34,032 nucleotides of DNA, taken from contig JAFECK010000015.1 in assembly GCA_018242185.1 (NCBI GenBank), forward strand, positions 1-34,032, read 5' to 3'. Each line of letters starts with the position of its first letter. The stretch's first letter is position 1. Of the stretch, positions 8,332-15,430 are shown in pieces. The notes beneath the pieces were generated by a model. The model did no database searches. It was not told where the DNA came from and saw only the letters and a program-made list of their open reading frames with translations. Origin of the DNA: Pseudomonadota bacterium. GTDB lineage: Bacteria; Pseudomonadota; Alphaproteobacteria; Rickettsiales; Midichloriaceae. A program made the position numbers and the translations under genes.

Positions 8332-8799
8332 TTACAAGTGAGCCTGTGCTGCCTTTAAGTGTTGAAGTAAGCTATCCAATATTTGATTGGCATGATTGTA
8401 ATGCTTATGATCCTCAGTGATGAGCAAATCATGCACCTGTTCATTAAGGCTATTAAAACCATTAGCCAGCATTGTGACAAACTTATCTTCTGTATCACCC
8501 ATACTGTTAAACCAGAAACAGAACTTATCGGTAATAGCTATAACTTTATTTATATCTTCCACAAATATCACCCTTTGCTCTACTGCCTTGCCAGCGTCAT
8601 CCAAAATATCTTGCAGGATGTTACGACAATTCAAGAGATTCTCTTGAATGCGCTCAATAGCTTTAATATAGATTAGTAGAGAAGTTTTGAGATCCGCATT
8701 AGCAGGGCCGCTATAACCTGTCGTTTGCTTTACCTGTATAGAAGAGTCTGTAGTTGCAGCTTTTTCATTTTCTATATTAATGGTGTATAGATTACTCAT
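8332..8799 (-). CDS. Hypothetical helical protein, downstream partner of the ankyrin gene
   Basis: Not recognised. It has 155 residues and no signal peptide or membrane segment. The N-terminal 35 residues look disordered (polar, Thr/Ser-rich), followed by predicted helices with heptad-like leucines and isoleucines from LKTSLLIYIKAIERIQENLL to the end. Three aromatic residues cluster at KFCFWFNSMG. The ATG at 8799 has AAGGA six bases upstream. It begins 12 bases after the ankyrin gene, so the two are probably co-transcribed; both proteins start with MSNL. It could be a co-secreted protein or a chaperone for its neighbour, but that is inference from position and size only. Confidence 0.7.
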   Translation of the reverse strand: MSNLYTINIENEKAATTDSSIQVKQTTGYSGPANADLKTSLLIYIKAIERIQENLLNCRNILQDILDDAGKAVEQRVIFVEDINKVIAITDKFCFWFNSMGDTEDKFVTMLANGFNSLNEQVHDLLITEDHKHYNHANQILDSLLQHLKAAQAHL

Positions 8800-8811
8800 A
8801 TCAATCCTTAA

Positions 8812-9666
8812 TTACATCATAGGGAATTCAAGATCATACATTCCATAAGGATAAGCCGTATTATCGTAATATTGCTCGTTATATATATTATCTTGCGGAT
8901 AGGCATATAAAGATGGAACAGGATAATTATAGGTATATGGTTCATAAACGGGCTCATATGGTGGTGCAGATGCTTCAGGTATATACGGATTATAGTACTG
9001 TGGTGCATATGTGGTTGTTGTGGTGGTCACTTCATACTGATATTCATAGGGCTGTGGGATATCATACTGGTATGTGGTTATTATTTCATATGGCTCTTGG
9101 ACCATTATAGGCTCATAGTCATAAGTTGGCATTACAAAAACCATCTCGTCTACCACGTGGTATGGCATCGCTATATATGGTGAAGCATAAATTACCACAT
9201 CATCTACTTCTACACTAGGCATGGCACCGCTCATCACTAATACCCGGGCGATATCGGAGCAGTTAAATTTTATAGCATAATCTAAAGCGCTATAGCCGTA
9301 ATAATTAATCGTATTTACATTAGCATGATGAGCTAGTAATAGGCTTGCCAGGGCCAGATTGCCAAACTGCGCCGCCAGATGTAGTGCTGTGTTGCCATTT
9401 TCATCCATACGATATATGTTGGCGCCGCATTCAATAAGCATTTCAGGAATCACTATTGGCGTGCTCAAGCACGCAGCTAAATGCAAAGGGGTTGCTCCAA
9501 CATCATTAGTGTAGTTAGGGTCAGCACCATCTAAAAGCGCTTGTCTCACACCTGCTACGTTGCCGTCTTCAAGACAAGCTATAAGCGTCTGATTGTTCTT
9601 TTGGTTGGCGTCAAACAAATTGTTCCAAAATTTATTCCACCCATTTGAGGAGCTTAAATTAGACAT
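8812..9666 (-). CDS. Ankyrin-repeat protein with tyrosine-rich C-terminal tail (candidate effector)
   Basis: Residues about 27-150 hold four ankyrin repeats, clearest in GATPLHLAACLS, NGNTALHLAAQFGNL and GYSALDYAIKFNCSDIA. Residues 160-284 form a low-complexity tail with about 28 tyrosines and many Pro, Glu and Thr, including EPIM, EPYEI, YEPVYEPYTY and a run of six threonines. There is no signal peptide. Ankyrin proteins of Rickettsiales are often T4SS effectors, and Anaplasma AnkA also carries tyrosine motifs phosphorylated by host kinases; the parallel here is inference. Start at ATG 9666 (284 aa) is chosen because the longer GTG start at 9723 would add a hydrophobic stretch that overlaps a TATAAT box. 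A small helical gene follows 12 bases later. Confidence 0.85.
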   Translation of the reverse strand: MSNLSSSNGWNKFWNNLFDANQKNNQTLIACLEDGNVAGVRQALLDGADPNYTNDVGATPLHLAACLSTPIVIPEMLIECGANIYRMDENGNTALHLAAQFGNLALASLLLAHHANVNTINYYGYSALDYAIKFNCSDIARVLVMSGAMPSVEVDDVVIYASPYIAMPYHVVDEMVFVMPTYDYEPIMVQEPYEIITTYQYDIPQPYEYQYEVTTTTTTYAPQYYNPYIPEASAPPYEPVYEPYTYNYPVPSLYAYPQDNIYNEQYYDNTAYPYGMYDLEFPMM

Positions 9667-9706
9667 CGGCGTAACATGACATAAAATATAGATATATGTA
9701 AAAAAT

Positions 9707-9733
9707 ATTATAATGAATGACACCTATTGTAAA
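9707..9733 (-). promoter_or_regulatory. Candidate promoter of the ankyrin operon
   Basis: On the minus strand TTTACA (9733-9728) and a perfect TATAAT (9712-9707) are 15 bases apart, slightly short. Transcription would begin about 35 bases before ATG 9666, which argues against the longer GTG start at 9723. Confidence 0.4.
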
Positions 9734-9781
9734 GCTGCTTCGTCAAAACGCAAGACAGTCTAGGATTAGCTTGTATGCTGG

Positions 9782-10516
9782 TTATTTATTATGTTCTACT
9801 AATAAAGGGCCGTATAAATCTTCGCCAGTGGGAATCTTAAATAATTCCAGTTCTTCAAAAGTGGGTGGAGTGGATCTAAATTCTAACCTCAGAATATCTT
9901 GTAATATGGCCACTGGCGTGCTTTCCGCTCCTTCACCCATAACTAAAGTTGCTGCTGTGGCCAATGCATCTACATTATTAATAGCTGTCATCCTTAGCTC
10001 TCTACCAAAGCAATCTTGCTGCCCGCGATAATCATGTATAGCAGCAAAGCCACACCACGCAAGGCCAACACCAATAACGCCACGTCTTAAAGGCACCACT
10101 GTGCTATCAGTAATCAGCACCCCGCAAGCTTTTACTTTATGTTGCTGCCGTAAATGCCGCCATATAGTTTCCGCACTGCCCATGGGATCAACCGGGTATA
10201 ATACATAACTATCGTCTGCGCAGTTTGATTCATCGATGCCAGCGCAAGGAACTACAAGGCCATGCTTGATAGTCAGCATGGTTTCAGGAAATAATGAATT
10301 TTGCGGTTCTGTCAGTACGCTCTCAGCCTCCTGCTTGATCAGATCTATCTTGCTAGTTTTCTTGCGTGACACAATTCGGGACTCGCTGATCGATATTATT
10401 TTAGAGGCAATTGCAATGACTGTGCCTTCTGCTATATGGGTTATATGCGCATCCAGCACAGATAACAGATCAAAGCCTGCCTTCAGGTGTGGGAGTTTGA
10501 TTGCACTGACTTCCAT
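9782..10516 (-). CDS. CofE-like (coenzyme F420-0:L-glutamate ligase family) protein
   Basis: Resembles the CofE/FbiB ligase domain, which adds glutamate to F420-0 in archaea and actinobacteria. Visible family features are the N-terminal GTVIAIASKIISISESRIV, the AGIDESNCADD loop, LITDSTVVPLRRGVIGVGLAW with the conserved Asp and Arg-rich turn, and a C-terminal ATAATLVMGEGAESTP. The length of 244 residues matches a single ligase domain. F420 synthesis is not expected in Rickettsiales, so the real substrate is probably another gamma-glutamyl acceptor (inference). It lies 14 bases after murG in a run nrdR-murG-this gene. The ATG at 10516 lacks a strong ribosome-binding site. Confidence 0.8.
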   Translation of the reverse strand: MEVSAIKLPHLKAGFDLLSVLDAHITHIAEGTVIAIASKIISISESRIVSRKKTSKIDLIKQEAESVLTEPQNSLFPETMLTIKHGLVVPCAGIDESNCADDSYVLYPVDPMGSAETIWRHLRQQHKVKACGVLITDSTVVPLRRGVIGVGLAWCGFAAIHDYRGQQDCFGRELRMTAINNVDALATAATLVMGEGAESTPVAILQDILRLEFRSTPPTFEELELFKIPTGEDLYGPLLVEHNK

Positions 10517-10530
10517 ATTTCATACATCCA

Positions 10531-11628
10531 TTATTTGTCAGTTATAGATAGGACGAGTTGGGTTAGCTCTGCAGCTGCATTGGGTTTAGCTAACTTTTTG
10601 GCGTTGACCCGCATTTGCCTGCATGCATCAGCATTATCCAGCATGTTTTTGATTGCGCTCGTTGCTTGCGTTGCCCAGTCTTTCTCAGTAATCAAAACAG
10701 CTGCACCATTATCAGCTAGGTACTTCGCGTTATAGTACTGATGATTATCAGCAGCGCTAGGATAAGGCACGAGAATTGATGGCATGCCGTATGCCGTTAA
10801 CTCAGCAATCGTAGAAGCGCCAGATCTGGCAATGACCAAATCATAAGACTGCATCATTTGCGAAATGTTATCGAAAAAATCCCGCACATCGTAGTTTATT
10901 CCTAATTTCTCAAAACTCGATTTGGTCTGCTCTATTAGATTAGCTGGGGTTTGCATACTGATATGCATTAGTTTATGGTACTTTGCCGGTAGTTGCGCTA
11001 AAGCTGCTGGGATAAGCTGTGAGAAAACAGCAGCTGCTTGGCTACCGCCAATGACCAGTATTTTAAAAGCCGTGCTTTGTGTCATCTTGATGCTGTTGCT
11101 AGATTCCAAACGTACTGGCGTGCCGATAAACGCGCTGTTACCAGCTTTGTTGTCTATTCCTATAGTATCAGGAAAAGAGATAGCGAGCTTTAAAGCTTTG
11201 GTAGCAAACATTTTGTTTACTTTACCTAGCACCGAGTTTTGCTCATGCAAAATGAATGGTATACCAACAAACCTGCAGCATAGAAGTAGTGGGAACGAGG
11301 CATAGCCACCAAAGCCAACCACTAATTTCGGTTTGCTTTTACGAATAATACGATAGCATTGGAAAAAAGCTTGAGCTAACAGGAGTGGAAACTTGAGCAT
11401 TTCCGGTATGCGCTTGCTTGAGCGTGCGGTAGTAATAAGGACGGTTTGCAGAGGTTTTCCTAACTTGTTGAGCCAGCGTTCACCTCTCTGATCGCATACA
11501 AGTAATGGTTTTATCCCATGTCTACTTAGTTCTTCCACAAATACTATAGCAGGGAAAACATGACCGGCAGTACCGCCAGTTGAGACCAAAACTCTATGTT
11601 CTTGGGTGTGATCTGGGTTTTTACTCAT
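10531..11628 (-). CDS. murG: UDP-GlcNAc:lipid I N-acetylglucosaminyltransferase
   Basis: Peripheral inner-membrane glycosyltransferase (GT28) that turns lipid I into lipid II in peptidoglycan synthesis. Motifs are the N-terminal glycine-rich loop STGGTAGHVFPA, VVGFGGYASFPLL, PFILHEQNSVLGKVNK, the second loop ILVIGGSQAA, and the UDP-GlcNAc site ARSGASTIAEL followed by PSILVPYPSAADNHQYYNA. The length of 365 residues is normal and nothing is missing. The ATG overlaps the nrdR stop (ATGAGTAA), implying translational coupling. Retention of murG, with uppS and cpoB nearby, suggests this bacterium can make some peptidoglycan. Confidence 0.97.
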   Translation of the reverse strand: MSKNPDHTQEHRVLVSTGGTAGHVFPAIVFVEELSRHGIKPLLVCDQRGERWLNKLGKPLQTVLITTARSSKRIPEMLKFPLLLAQAFFQCYRIIRKSKPKLVVGFGGYASFPLLLCCRFVGIPFILHEQNSVLGKVNKMFATKALKLAISFPDTIGIDNKAGNSAFIGTPVRLESSNSIKMTQSTAFKILVIGGSQAAAVFSQLIPAALAQLPAKYHKLMHISMQTPANLIEQTKSSFEKLGINYDVRDFFDNISQMMQSYDLVIARSGASTIAELTAYGMPSILVPYPSAADNHQYYNAKYLADNGAAVLITEKDWATQATSAIKNMLDNADACRQMRVNAKKLAKPNAAAELTQLVLSITDK

Positions 11629-12082
11629 TAAGGCCTACCTTAAAATGTTCTATTATCTTGCTGAAATCTTCTATCTCTTTAAATTCCTCATAGACGGACG
11701 CATATCGCACATAAGTAACTTGGTCTATATGGAGGAGCTCTTCCATAACCATTTTCCCTATTTTTTTTGACGTTACTTCTAGTTCACCACTGTTCTCTAA
11801 TTTACGCACGATTGAGCCTAGCGCCTCTTCCATTCTTTCGTGCGACACTGGCCTTTTGCGCGCCGCTAATTCAATCGACCGGATAATTTTATTGCCGTCA
11901 AATAAGCGTACATCACCGTTGCGTTTGATCACGTTTATTGCCCTTCCACCCAGGCGCTCGAAGGTCATAAACTTATTATTACAGTTCGGGCAATGGCGGC
12001 GACGCCTCACGGTAGCGCCATCTTCTGATGGTCTGCTGTCTCGAACTAATGTATCGTGGTAACTACAAACTGGGCAACGCAT
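11621..12082 (-). CDS. nrdR: Transcriptional repressor NrdR
   Basis: Zinc-ribbon, ATP-cone regulator that represses ribonucleotide reductase genes when dATP is high. The N-terminal zinc ribbon has paired cysteines in RCPVCSYHDT and HCPNCNNKF. The basic stretch TVRRRRHCPNC contacts DNA. An ATP cone follows (VIKRNGDVRLFDGNKIIRSI onward, to YVRYASVYEEFKEIEDF). The length of 153 residues is typical. It leads the nrdR-murG-cofE-like run. The upstream region 12083-12177 holds no clear promoter and is followed by the repeat at 12178. Confidence 0.96.
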   Translation of the reverse strand: MRCPVCSYHDTLVRDSRPSEDGATVRRRRHCPNCNNKFMTFERLGGRAINVIKRNGDVRLFDGNKIIRSIELAARKRPVSHERMEEALGSIVRKLENSGELEVTSKKIGKMVMEELLHIDQVTYVRYASVYEEFKEIEDFSKIIEHFKVGLNE

Positions 12083-12177
12083 ATCCTGGCCTCTACTTAA
12101 GCTATCAACGGTTTCACCGTGTTATACGCAATATACAGCAATATCGCAAAATGAGCAATGGTGTTGGGTTAGATTTC

Positions 12178-12329
12178 CCAGGGTCCTTTCGCGGAGTTAA
12201 GATAATGTTAAAGTGGATGTCATGGTGTGGCTTGACATTTTTTTGGAGTTTATACGACAACCATCAGAATTGCATCATTTCCCAACGGCAATTACTTAAT
12301 ACAAATTCAGCTCTGTGTCAGGACCCTGG
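12178..12329 (+). mobile_element. MITE-like element, 152 bp, most complete copy
   Basis: Ends are perfect 10-bp inverted repeats, CCAGGGTCCT (12178-12187) and AGGACCCTGG (12320-12329), extended imperfectly inward (CGGAGTTAAG against AGAGCTGAAT). The left 55 bases (12179-12233) recur identically at 13206-13260, the central 75 bases (12233-12307) recur identically at 41-115, and the left end recurs at 34001-34032. It has no credible gene of its own; short open frames across it look incidental. Size, inverted ends and dispersed copies suit a non-autonomous transposable element, but no transposase is present in the window and no target-site duplication is evident. Confidence 0.65.
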
Positions 12330-12372
12330 TAAAGAGTTACTGGATCGGCGTGTGTACTACATGCCAATTATA

Positions 12373-12381
12373 TGCTATAAT
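12373..12381 (+). promoter_or_regulatory. Extended -10 promoter of unit 1
   Basis: TGCTATAAT is a perfect extended -10 (TGN plus TATAAT), 35 bases before the ATG. The -35 region is weak, as is usual for extended -10 promoters. The identical element precedes the second copy (33949-33957) and a close variant, TGCTATACT, precedes the diverged relative at 16474. Confidence 0.6.
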
Positions 12382-12415
12382 TAGCCCATTATTAACAATA
12401 ACTTGATAGGTTTAT

Positions 12416-13186
12416 ATGACTTTGAGACTGACATTCAGGGCAAATGCGCCTGCTATAGGCGTGCTCTTTGGGGCTGGCGCCTTGGCAACGGGTGCGGGGC
12501 TAGCGATAGCCGGACATGAAGCTGCGCTTATTGCAGTGGGTGGCTCTAATCTGTCCATGGTGCTGGCTTTGAGTGGTGCCAGCTTGATGCTGCTGATGTC
12601 GCCGATATGGCTTGCACAGGTTGTGAAAGTGAGGAAAGAATGTAGATATCCTATTCAGGATTCGCCGTTGGGCGTAGCAGTGTTTGTTTTGCTATGCTCA
12701 TCAATTATATGTGCTGGTATTTATTATGGTGCTATACACCATGGCGTAGGTGCAGCTTTGGCCTTAACAAGCTTGACAGCCGAACAATCGTTGCTCACCC
12801 AAGCCGGGATAGCCTACGCTGTGGCAATGGTGGCATGTGGACTGCTGCATACTGCAGTTACCGCGTCGAAAACGACTAAGGATCTCAAGGCCAAAGCTAA
12901 CGCAGTTGCGCAGCAGCAAAGGCAACCAGTTACACCAGTGACATTAGAGCAAGCGTTTAAGGCAAATTGGATGCAGATTATAGGCAGTAATTTCGTTTTT
13001 AGCATAGCGCCGACATCAGCTCTTGTTGGCCCGGTGCTCTCTTTCTATATGGGTGGTGCTGCTGCAACTACTGCAGAAGCTATATCCATGGAGGTTGTTA
13101 TCTCTATAGGCCTGCCTTACGCCGCGCTTATGATAATTGTAGCAATAGTTGATGGGGATATAAACACGCAGACTAGAAAGGTTTAA
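12416..13186 (+). CDS. Polytopic membrane protein of a repeat-associated family, member 1
   Basis: Not recognised. It has 256 residues, about six hydrophobic segments (near 12-33, 39-67, 85-118, 127-147, 187-211 and 224-245) and very high Gly/Ala content. A core at 41-54, VGGSNLSMVLALSG, recurs in the other two family members. A polar loop at about 150-180 is Gln/Lys-rich. There is no cleavable signal and no catalytic motif. AGG lies seven bases before the ATG and an extended -10 promoter lies upstream. The closest relative is the gene at 33153-33914: near-identical membrane segments, strongly different loops and C terminus. The intact frames of both copies argue for function. Possible roles such as surface antigen, small transporter or toxin-like membrane protein are open; I assign none. 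Confidence 0.8.
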   Translation: MTLRLTFRANAPAIGVLFGAGALATGAGLAIAGHEAALIAVGGSNLSMVLALSGASLMLLMSPIWLAQVVKVRKECRYPIQDSPLGVAVFVLLCSSIICAGIYYGAIHHGVGAALALTSLTAEQSLLTQAGIAYAVAMVACGLLHTAVTASKTTKDLKAKANAVAQQQRQPVTPVTLEQAFKANWMQIIGSNFVFSIAPTSALVGPVLSFYMGGAAATTAEAISMEVVISIGLPYAALMIIVAIVDGDINTQTRKV

Positions 13187-13205
13187 GTAGTATCTGTAAA
13201 GAGTT

Positions 13206-13260
13206 CAGGGTCCTTTCGCGGAGTTAAGATAATGTTAAAGTGGATGTCATGGTGTGGCTT
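13206..13260 (+). repeat. Partial MITE copy (left 55 bases)
   Basis: Identical over 55 bases to 12179-12233. It breaks off after GTGTGGCTT and runs into the palindromic sequence at 13266-13280. With the full copy at 12178 it forms a direct repeat on both sides of the membrane-protein gene, so recombination between them could delete that gene. Confidence 0.9.
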
Positions 13261-13265
13261 TATGC

Positions 13266-13280
13266 GCGCTCAATGAGCGC
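13266..13280. repeat. Perfect 15-bp palindrome
   Basis: GCGCTCA (13266-13272), one central A, TGAGCGC (13274-13280). It sits directly after the partial MITE copy. The preceding 14-mer GTGGCTTTATGCGC (13254-13267) is repeated inside the large palindrome at 16222-16235. Confidence 0.7.
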
Positions 13281-13296
13281 TATGTGAAACCATGGT

Positions 13297-13323
13297 AATT
13301 GTGCAAGCACCGCTTGCACAATT
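13297..13323. terminator. Strong hairpin between convergent genes, probable bidirectional terminator
   Basis: AATTGTGCAAGC (13297-13308) and GCTTGCACAATT (13312-13323) are perfect complements around a 3-base loop. The hairpin lies between the end of the membrane-protein gene and the end of kup. The T-run is short in either direction, so termination efficiency is uncertain. Confidence 0.55.
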
Positions 13324-13352
13324 TGGACTATTCTACTCGGCGCACTACCACA

Positions 13353-15233
13353 TCATACCTGATAAAGAACGCCTAGTTCCACTATTTTCGACGCTGGTAC
13401 TTTATAGAATTCATACTCAGCCACAGCATTGCGACTTAAGTACAGGTAGAGAATTTCTGCCAAGCCAGTGAGCTTTTTATGTGGCGCAGCAACCGCTATA
13501 TCTCTACTGAAAAAACAAGACACCTCTTCAATATCGGGAATAATGCCATTCTGGTGACTCCACTTCAAAATGCTATTGAGATCTGGCACCTCAGTAAACC
13601 CGTAATATACCGAGATATGATGGGTATCTTGCGGCATTTTATGCATCATATATTTTTCCTTCACGGGCACTACTGGAACGTTTGTGATGACTATCGAAAG
13701 AAATACTATATGGCGATGTAATAACTTATTGTGCTCCAGATGAATCAATAGGGTACGAGGAACTTTATTGGGCTGCTCGCAAATAAAGACACCGGCCTCA
13801 GGTATGCGTTCAGGGTGGCGCTTGGCATATCGAGTAATATACGATTTAAGATCTTTGCTTTGGGCCTGCAGATGATGCAACGCGCTTTCACCACGACGCC
13901 ATACGGAAATAATGTAGATAACGCAAGCGGAGAGTAAAAGAGGGTACCACGCGCCTTCAACTATTTTAGTAATATTGACGCTCACGAACATCAAATCCAA
14001 CAGTATTATAGGCGCAAAGAAGAGCAAAAGAAGATAGAGCCGCCAATGCCATGTATGATATGCTGCGACCAATACCAAAAAGGTAGTAATTATCATCACC
14101 CCAGAAACACTTAATCCGTAGGCAATAGACAAGCTTGCGCTACTACGAAAATGTAGTACGGCAATAAAAGTTAAAGTTGCTATAATTAGGTTGAGCGATG
14201 GGATATAAACTTGCCCGTACTGTTGGCCTGAAGTATGAACAACCCTAAGCTTAGGGAGATAGCCTAGCATTATTGCCTGCCAACCGATTGAAAAGATGCC
14301 TGAAATAACCGCTTGCGATGCTATCACAGTCGCAATTATCGCGATGACGATAAGCCAGCCTAATACTGCCTTAGGTGCCATAAGGTAAAAGGGGTTAACT
14401 ATTGCTGCTGGTGTAGCGATAAGCAAGGCGCCCTGTCCCATGTAGTTGAGAATCAATGCGGGGCAGACAATGGCATACCAAGCTGTCTTGATCGGAATCT
14501 TGCCAAAGTGGCCTAAGTCAGCATATAAAGCCTCTACGCCTGTAATAACCAGAATAACCCCACCCATTACTCCAAGGCTTTGCCAACCGTTTTCCACCAA
14601 AAACGCTACTGCATAATATGGGTTGAGCACCACTAGTATAGCAGGGGTTATATATATTTGGTGTAAACCCAGAACTGCAAGAGTTGCAAACCATAGCACC
14701 ATAATTGGCCCAAATACAAAGCCAAGCCCACCACTACCATATTGTTGCACAAAAAATAGGCCTAATAGTATTACGCCAGCTATCCACATAGACCAGCCCT
14801 GTAAAGATGGAACTAAGACATCCAAACCTTCCACAGCACTTAAGATAGAAATAGCGGGAGTTATGATGCCGTCGCTGAAGAATAAGGCTGCGCCAATGAC
14901 GCCTAAAATGATCGGCAGCGCGCGTGCATGTCCCCACTTTAGATGGAGATCAGAGCATAGAGCGGATAGTGCTAATATACCGCCTTCCCCTTGATGAGCG
15001 AAGCTGAGTACTAACCTGATGTATTTAAATGACACTATGATGATTAAGGTCCAAATAAATAGGCTGATTATCCCGCATATATTCATCAAGCTTAAGGGCA
15101 GATGCGTGAACTCAAAACAGCTCTTAAGGGCGTATAACGGGCTGGTGCCGATGTCTCCATACACAACCCCTAATGCGCCCACTCCAAGGGTTAGATTGCT
15201 AGTTTCGGTGTTTTTTAAATTACGAGTGCTCAT
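13353..15233 (-). CDS. kup: Kup-type low-affinity potassium transporter
   Basis: Proton-coupled K+ uptake system of the inner membrane. At 626 residues it is typical of proteobacterial Kup. The N-terminal signature LGVGALGVVYGDIGTSPLYAL is near complete, followed by SFAHQGEGGILALSAL and about 12 membrane segments. Further family marks are FFSDGIITPAISILSAVEGL and ITGVEALYADLGHFG. The C-terminal third (from about residue 430) is the soluble cytoplasmic domain with MHKMPQDTHHISVYYGF. It is a single gene, converging on the hairpin at 13297-13323, with an AT-rich upstream region (15234-15430) shared with the divergent lipoprotein gene. Confidence 0.97.
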   Translation of the reverse strand: MSTRNLKNTETSNLTLGVGALGVVYGDIGTSPLYALKSCFEFTHLPLSLMNICGIISLFIWTLIIIVSFKYIRLVLSFAHQGEGGILALSALCSDLHLKWGHARALPIILGVIGAALFFSDGIITPAISILSAVEGLDVLVPSLQGWSMWIAGVILLGLFFVQQYGSGGLGFVFGPIMVLWFATLAVLGLHQIYITPAILVVLNPYYAVAFLVENGWQSLGVMGGVILVITGVEALYADLGHFGKIPIKTAWYAIVCPALILNYMGQGALLIATPAAIVNPFYLMAPKAVLGWLIVIAIIATVIASQAVISGIFSIGWQAIMLGYLPKLRVVHTSGQQYGQVYIPSLNLIIATLTFIAVLHFRSSASLSIAYGLSVSGVMIITTFLVLVAAYHTWHWRLYLLLLFFAPIILLDLMFVSVNITKIVEGAWYPLLLSACVIYIISVWRRGESALHHLQAQSKDLKSYITRYAKRHPERIPEAGVFICEQPNKVPRTLLIHLEHNKLLHRHIVFLSIVITNVPVVPVKEKYMMHKMPQDTHHISVYYGFTEVPDLNSILKWSHQNGIIPDIEEVSCFFSRDIAVAAPHKKLTGLAEILYLYLSRNAVAEYEFYKVPASKIVELGVLYQV

Positions 15234-15430
15234 GCAGGCTTATCCATACCTCCTAATGGCAGTACCTGTTTTAGTATGCCCAGACGTAAGGGGTAGAGCA
15301 AGGCGGAAATGCCCTACCCAACCCATAGCTATAACAGCACGAATATAATAAATATATTGATATATACACAAAATAAATGTATTATTCTCATGCATTTTAT
15401 CAGTATATTAATGCGTTTTAGCAAAAAGTA

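Larger units (their letters stand above)
12083..12415. other. Intergenic region between nrdR and the first membrane-protein gene
   Basis: This 333-base stretch without a gene contains about 95 bases of nondescript leader behind nrdR, the MITE-like repeat (12178-12329), and the promoter region of the downstream gene (12330-12415), which is nearly identical to the region before the second copy of that gene at 33915-34000. Confidence 0.8.
12320..13214 (+). mobile_element. Duplicated gene unit 1 (about 895 bp) bounded by inverted AGGACCCTG boxes
   Basis: Runs from AGGACCCTGG (12320-12329) through promoter, gene and short 3' tail to CAGGGTCCT (13206-13214). The same unit occurs inverted at 33125-34010, with matching 5' flank (GTAAAGAGTTACTGGATCGG, then the same leader) and matching 3' tail (AAGTAGTAT, GTAAAGAGTTCAGGGTCCT). 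Similarity stops at these boxes on the 3' side and continues into MITE-like sequence on the 5' side. It may be a gene carried between two MITE ends, or a segmental duplication whose edges happen to be the repeat. Confidence 0.6.

Noticed and set aside
12028-12384. 118-codon frame across the MITE and the nrdR start
   Set aside because: It runs antisense into nrdR and through the repeat; the translation is low in protein-like features, so it is a shadow of the repeat and not a transposase.
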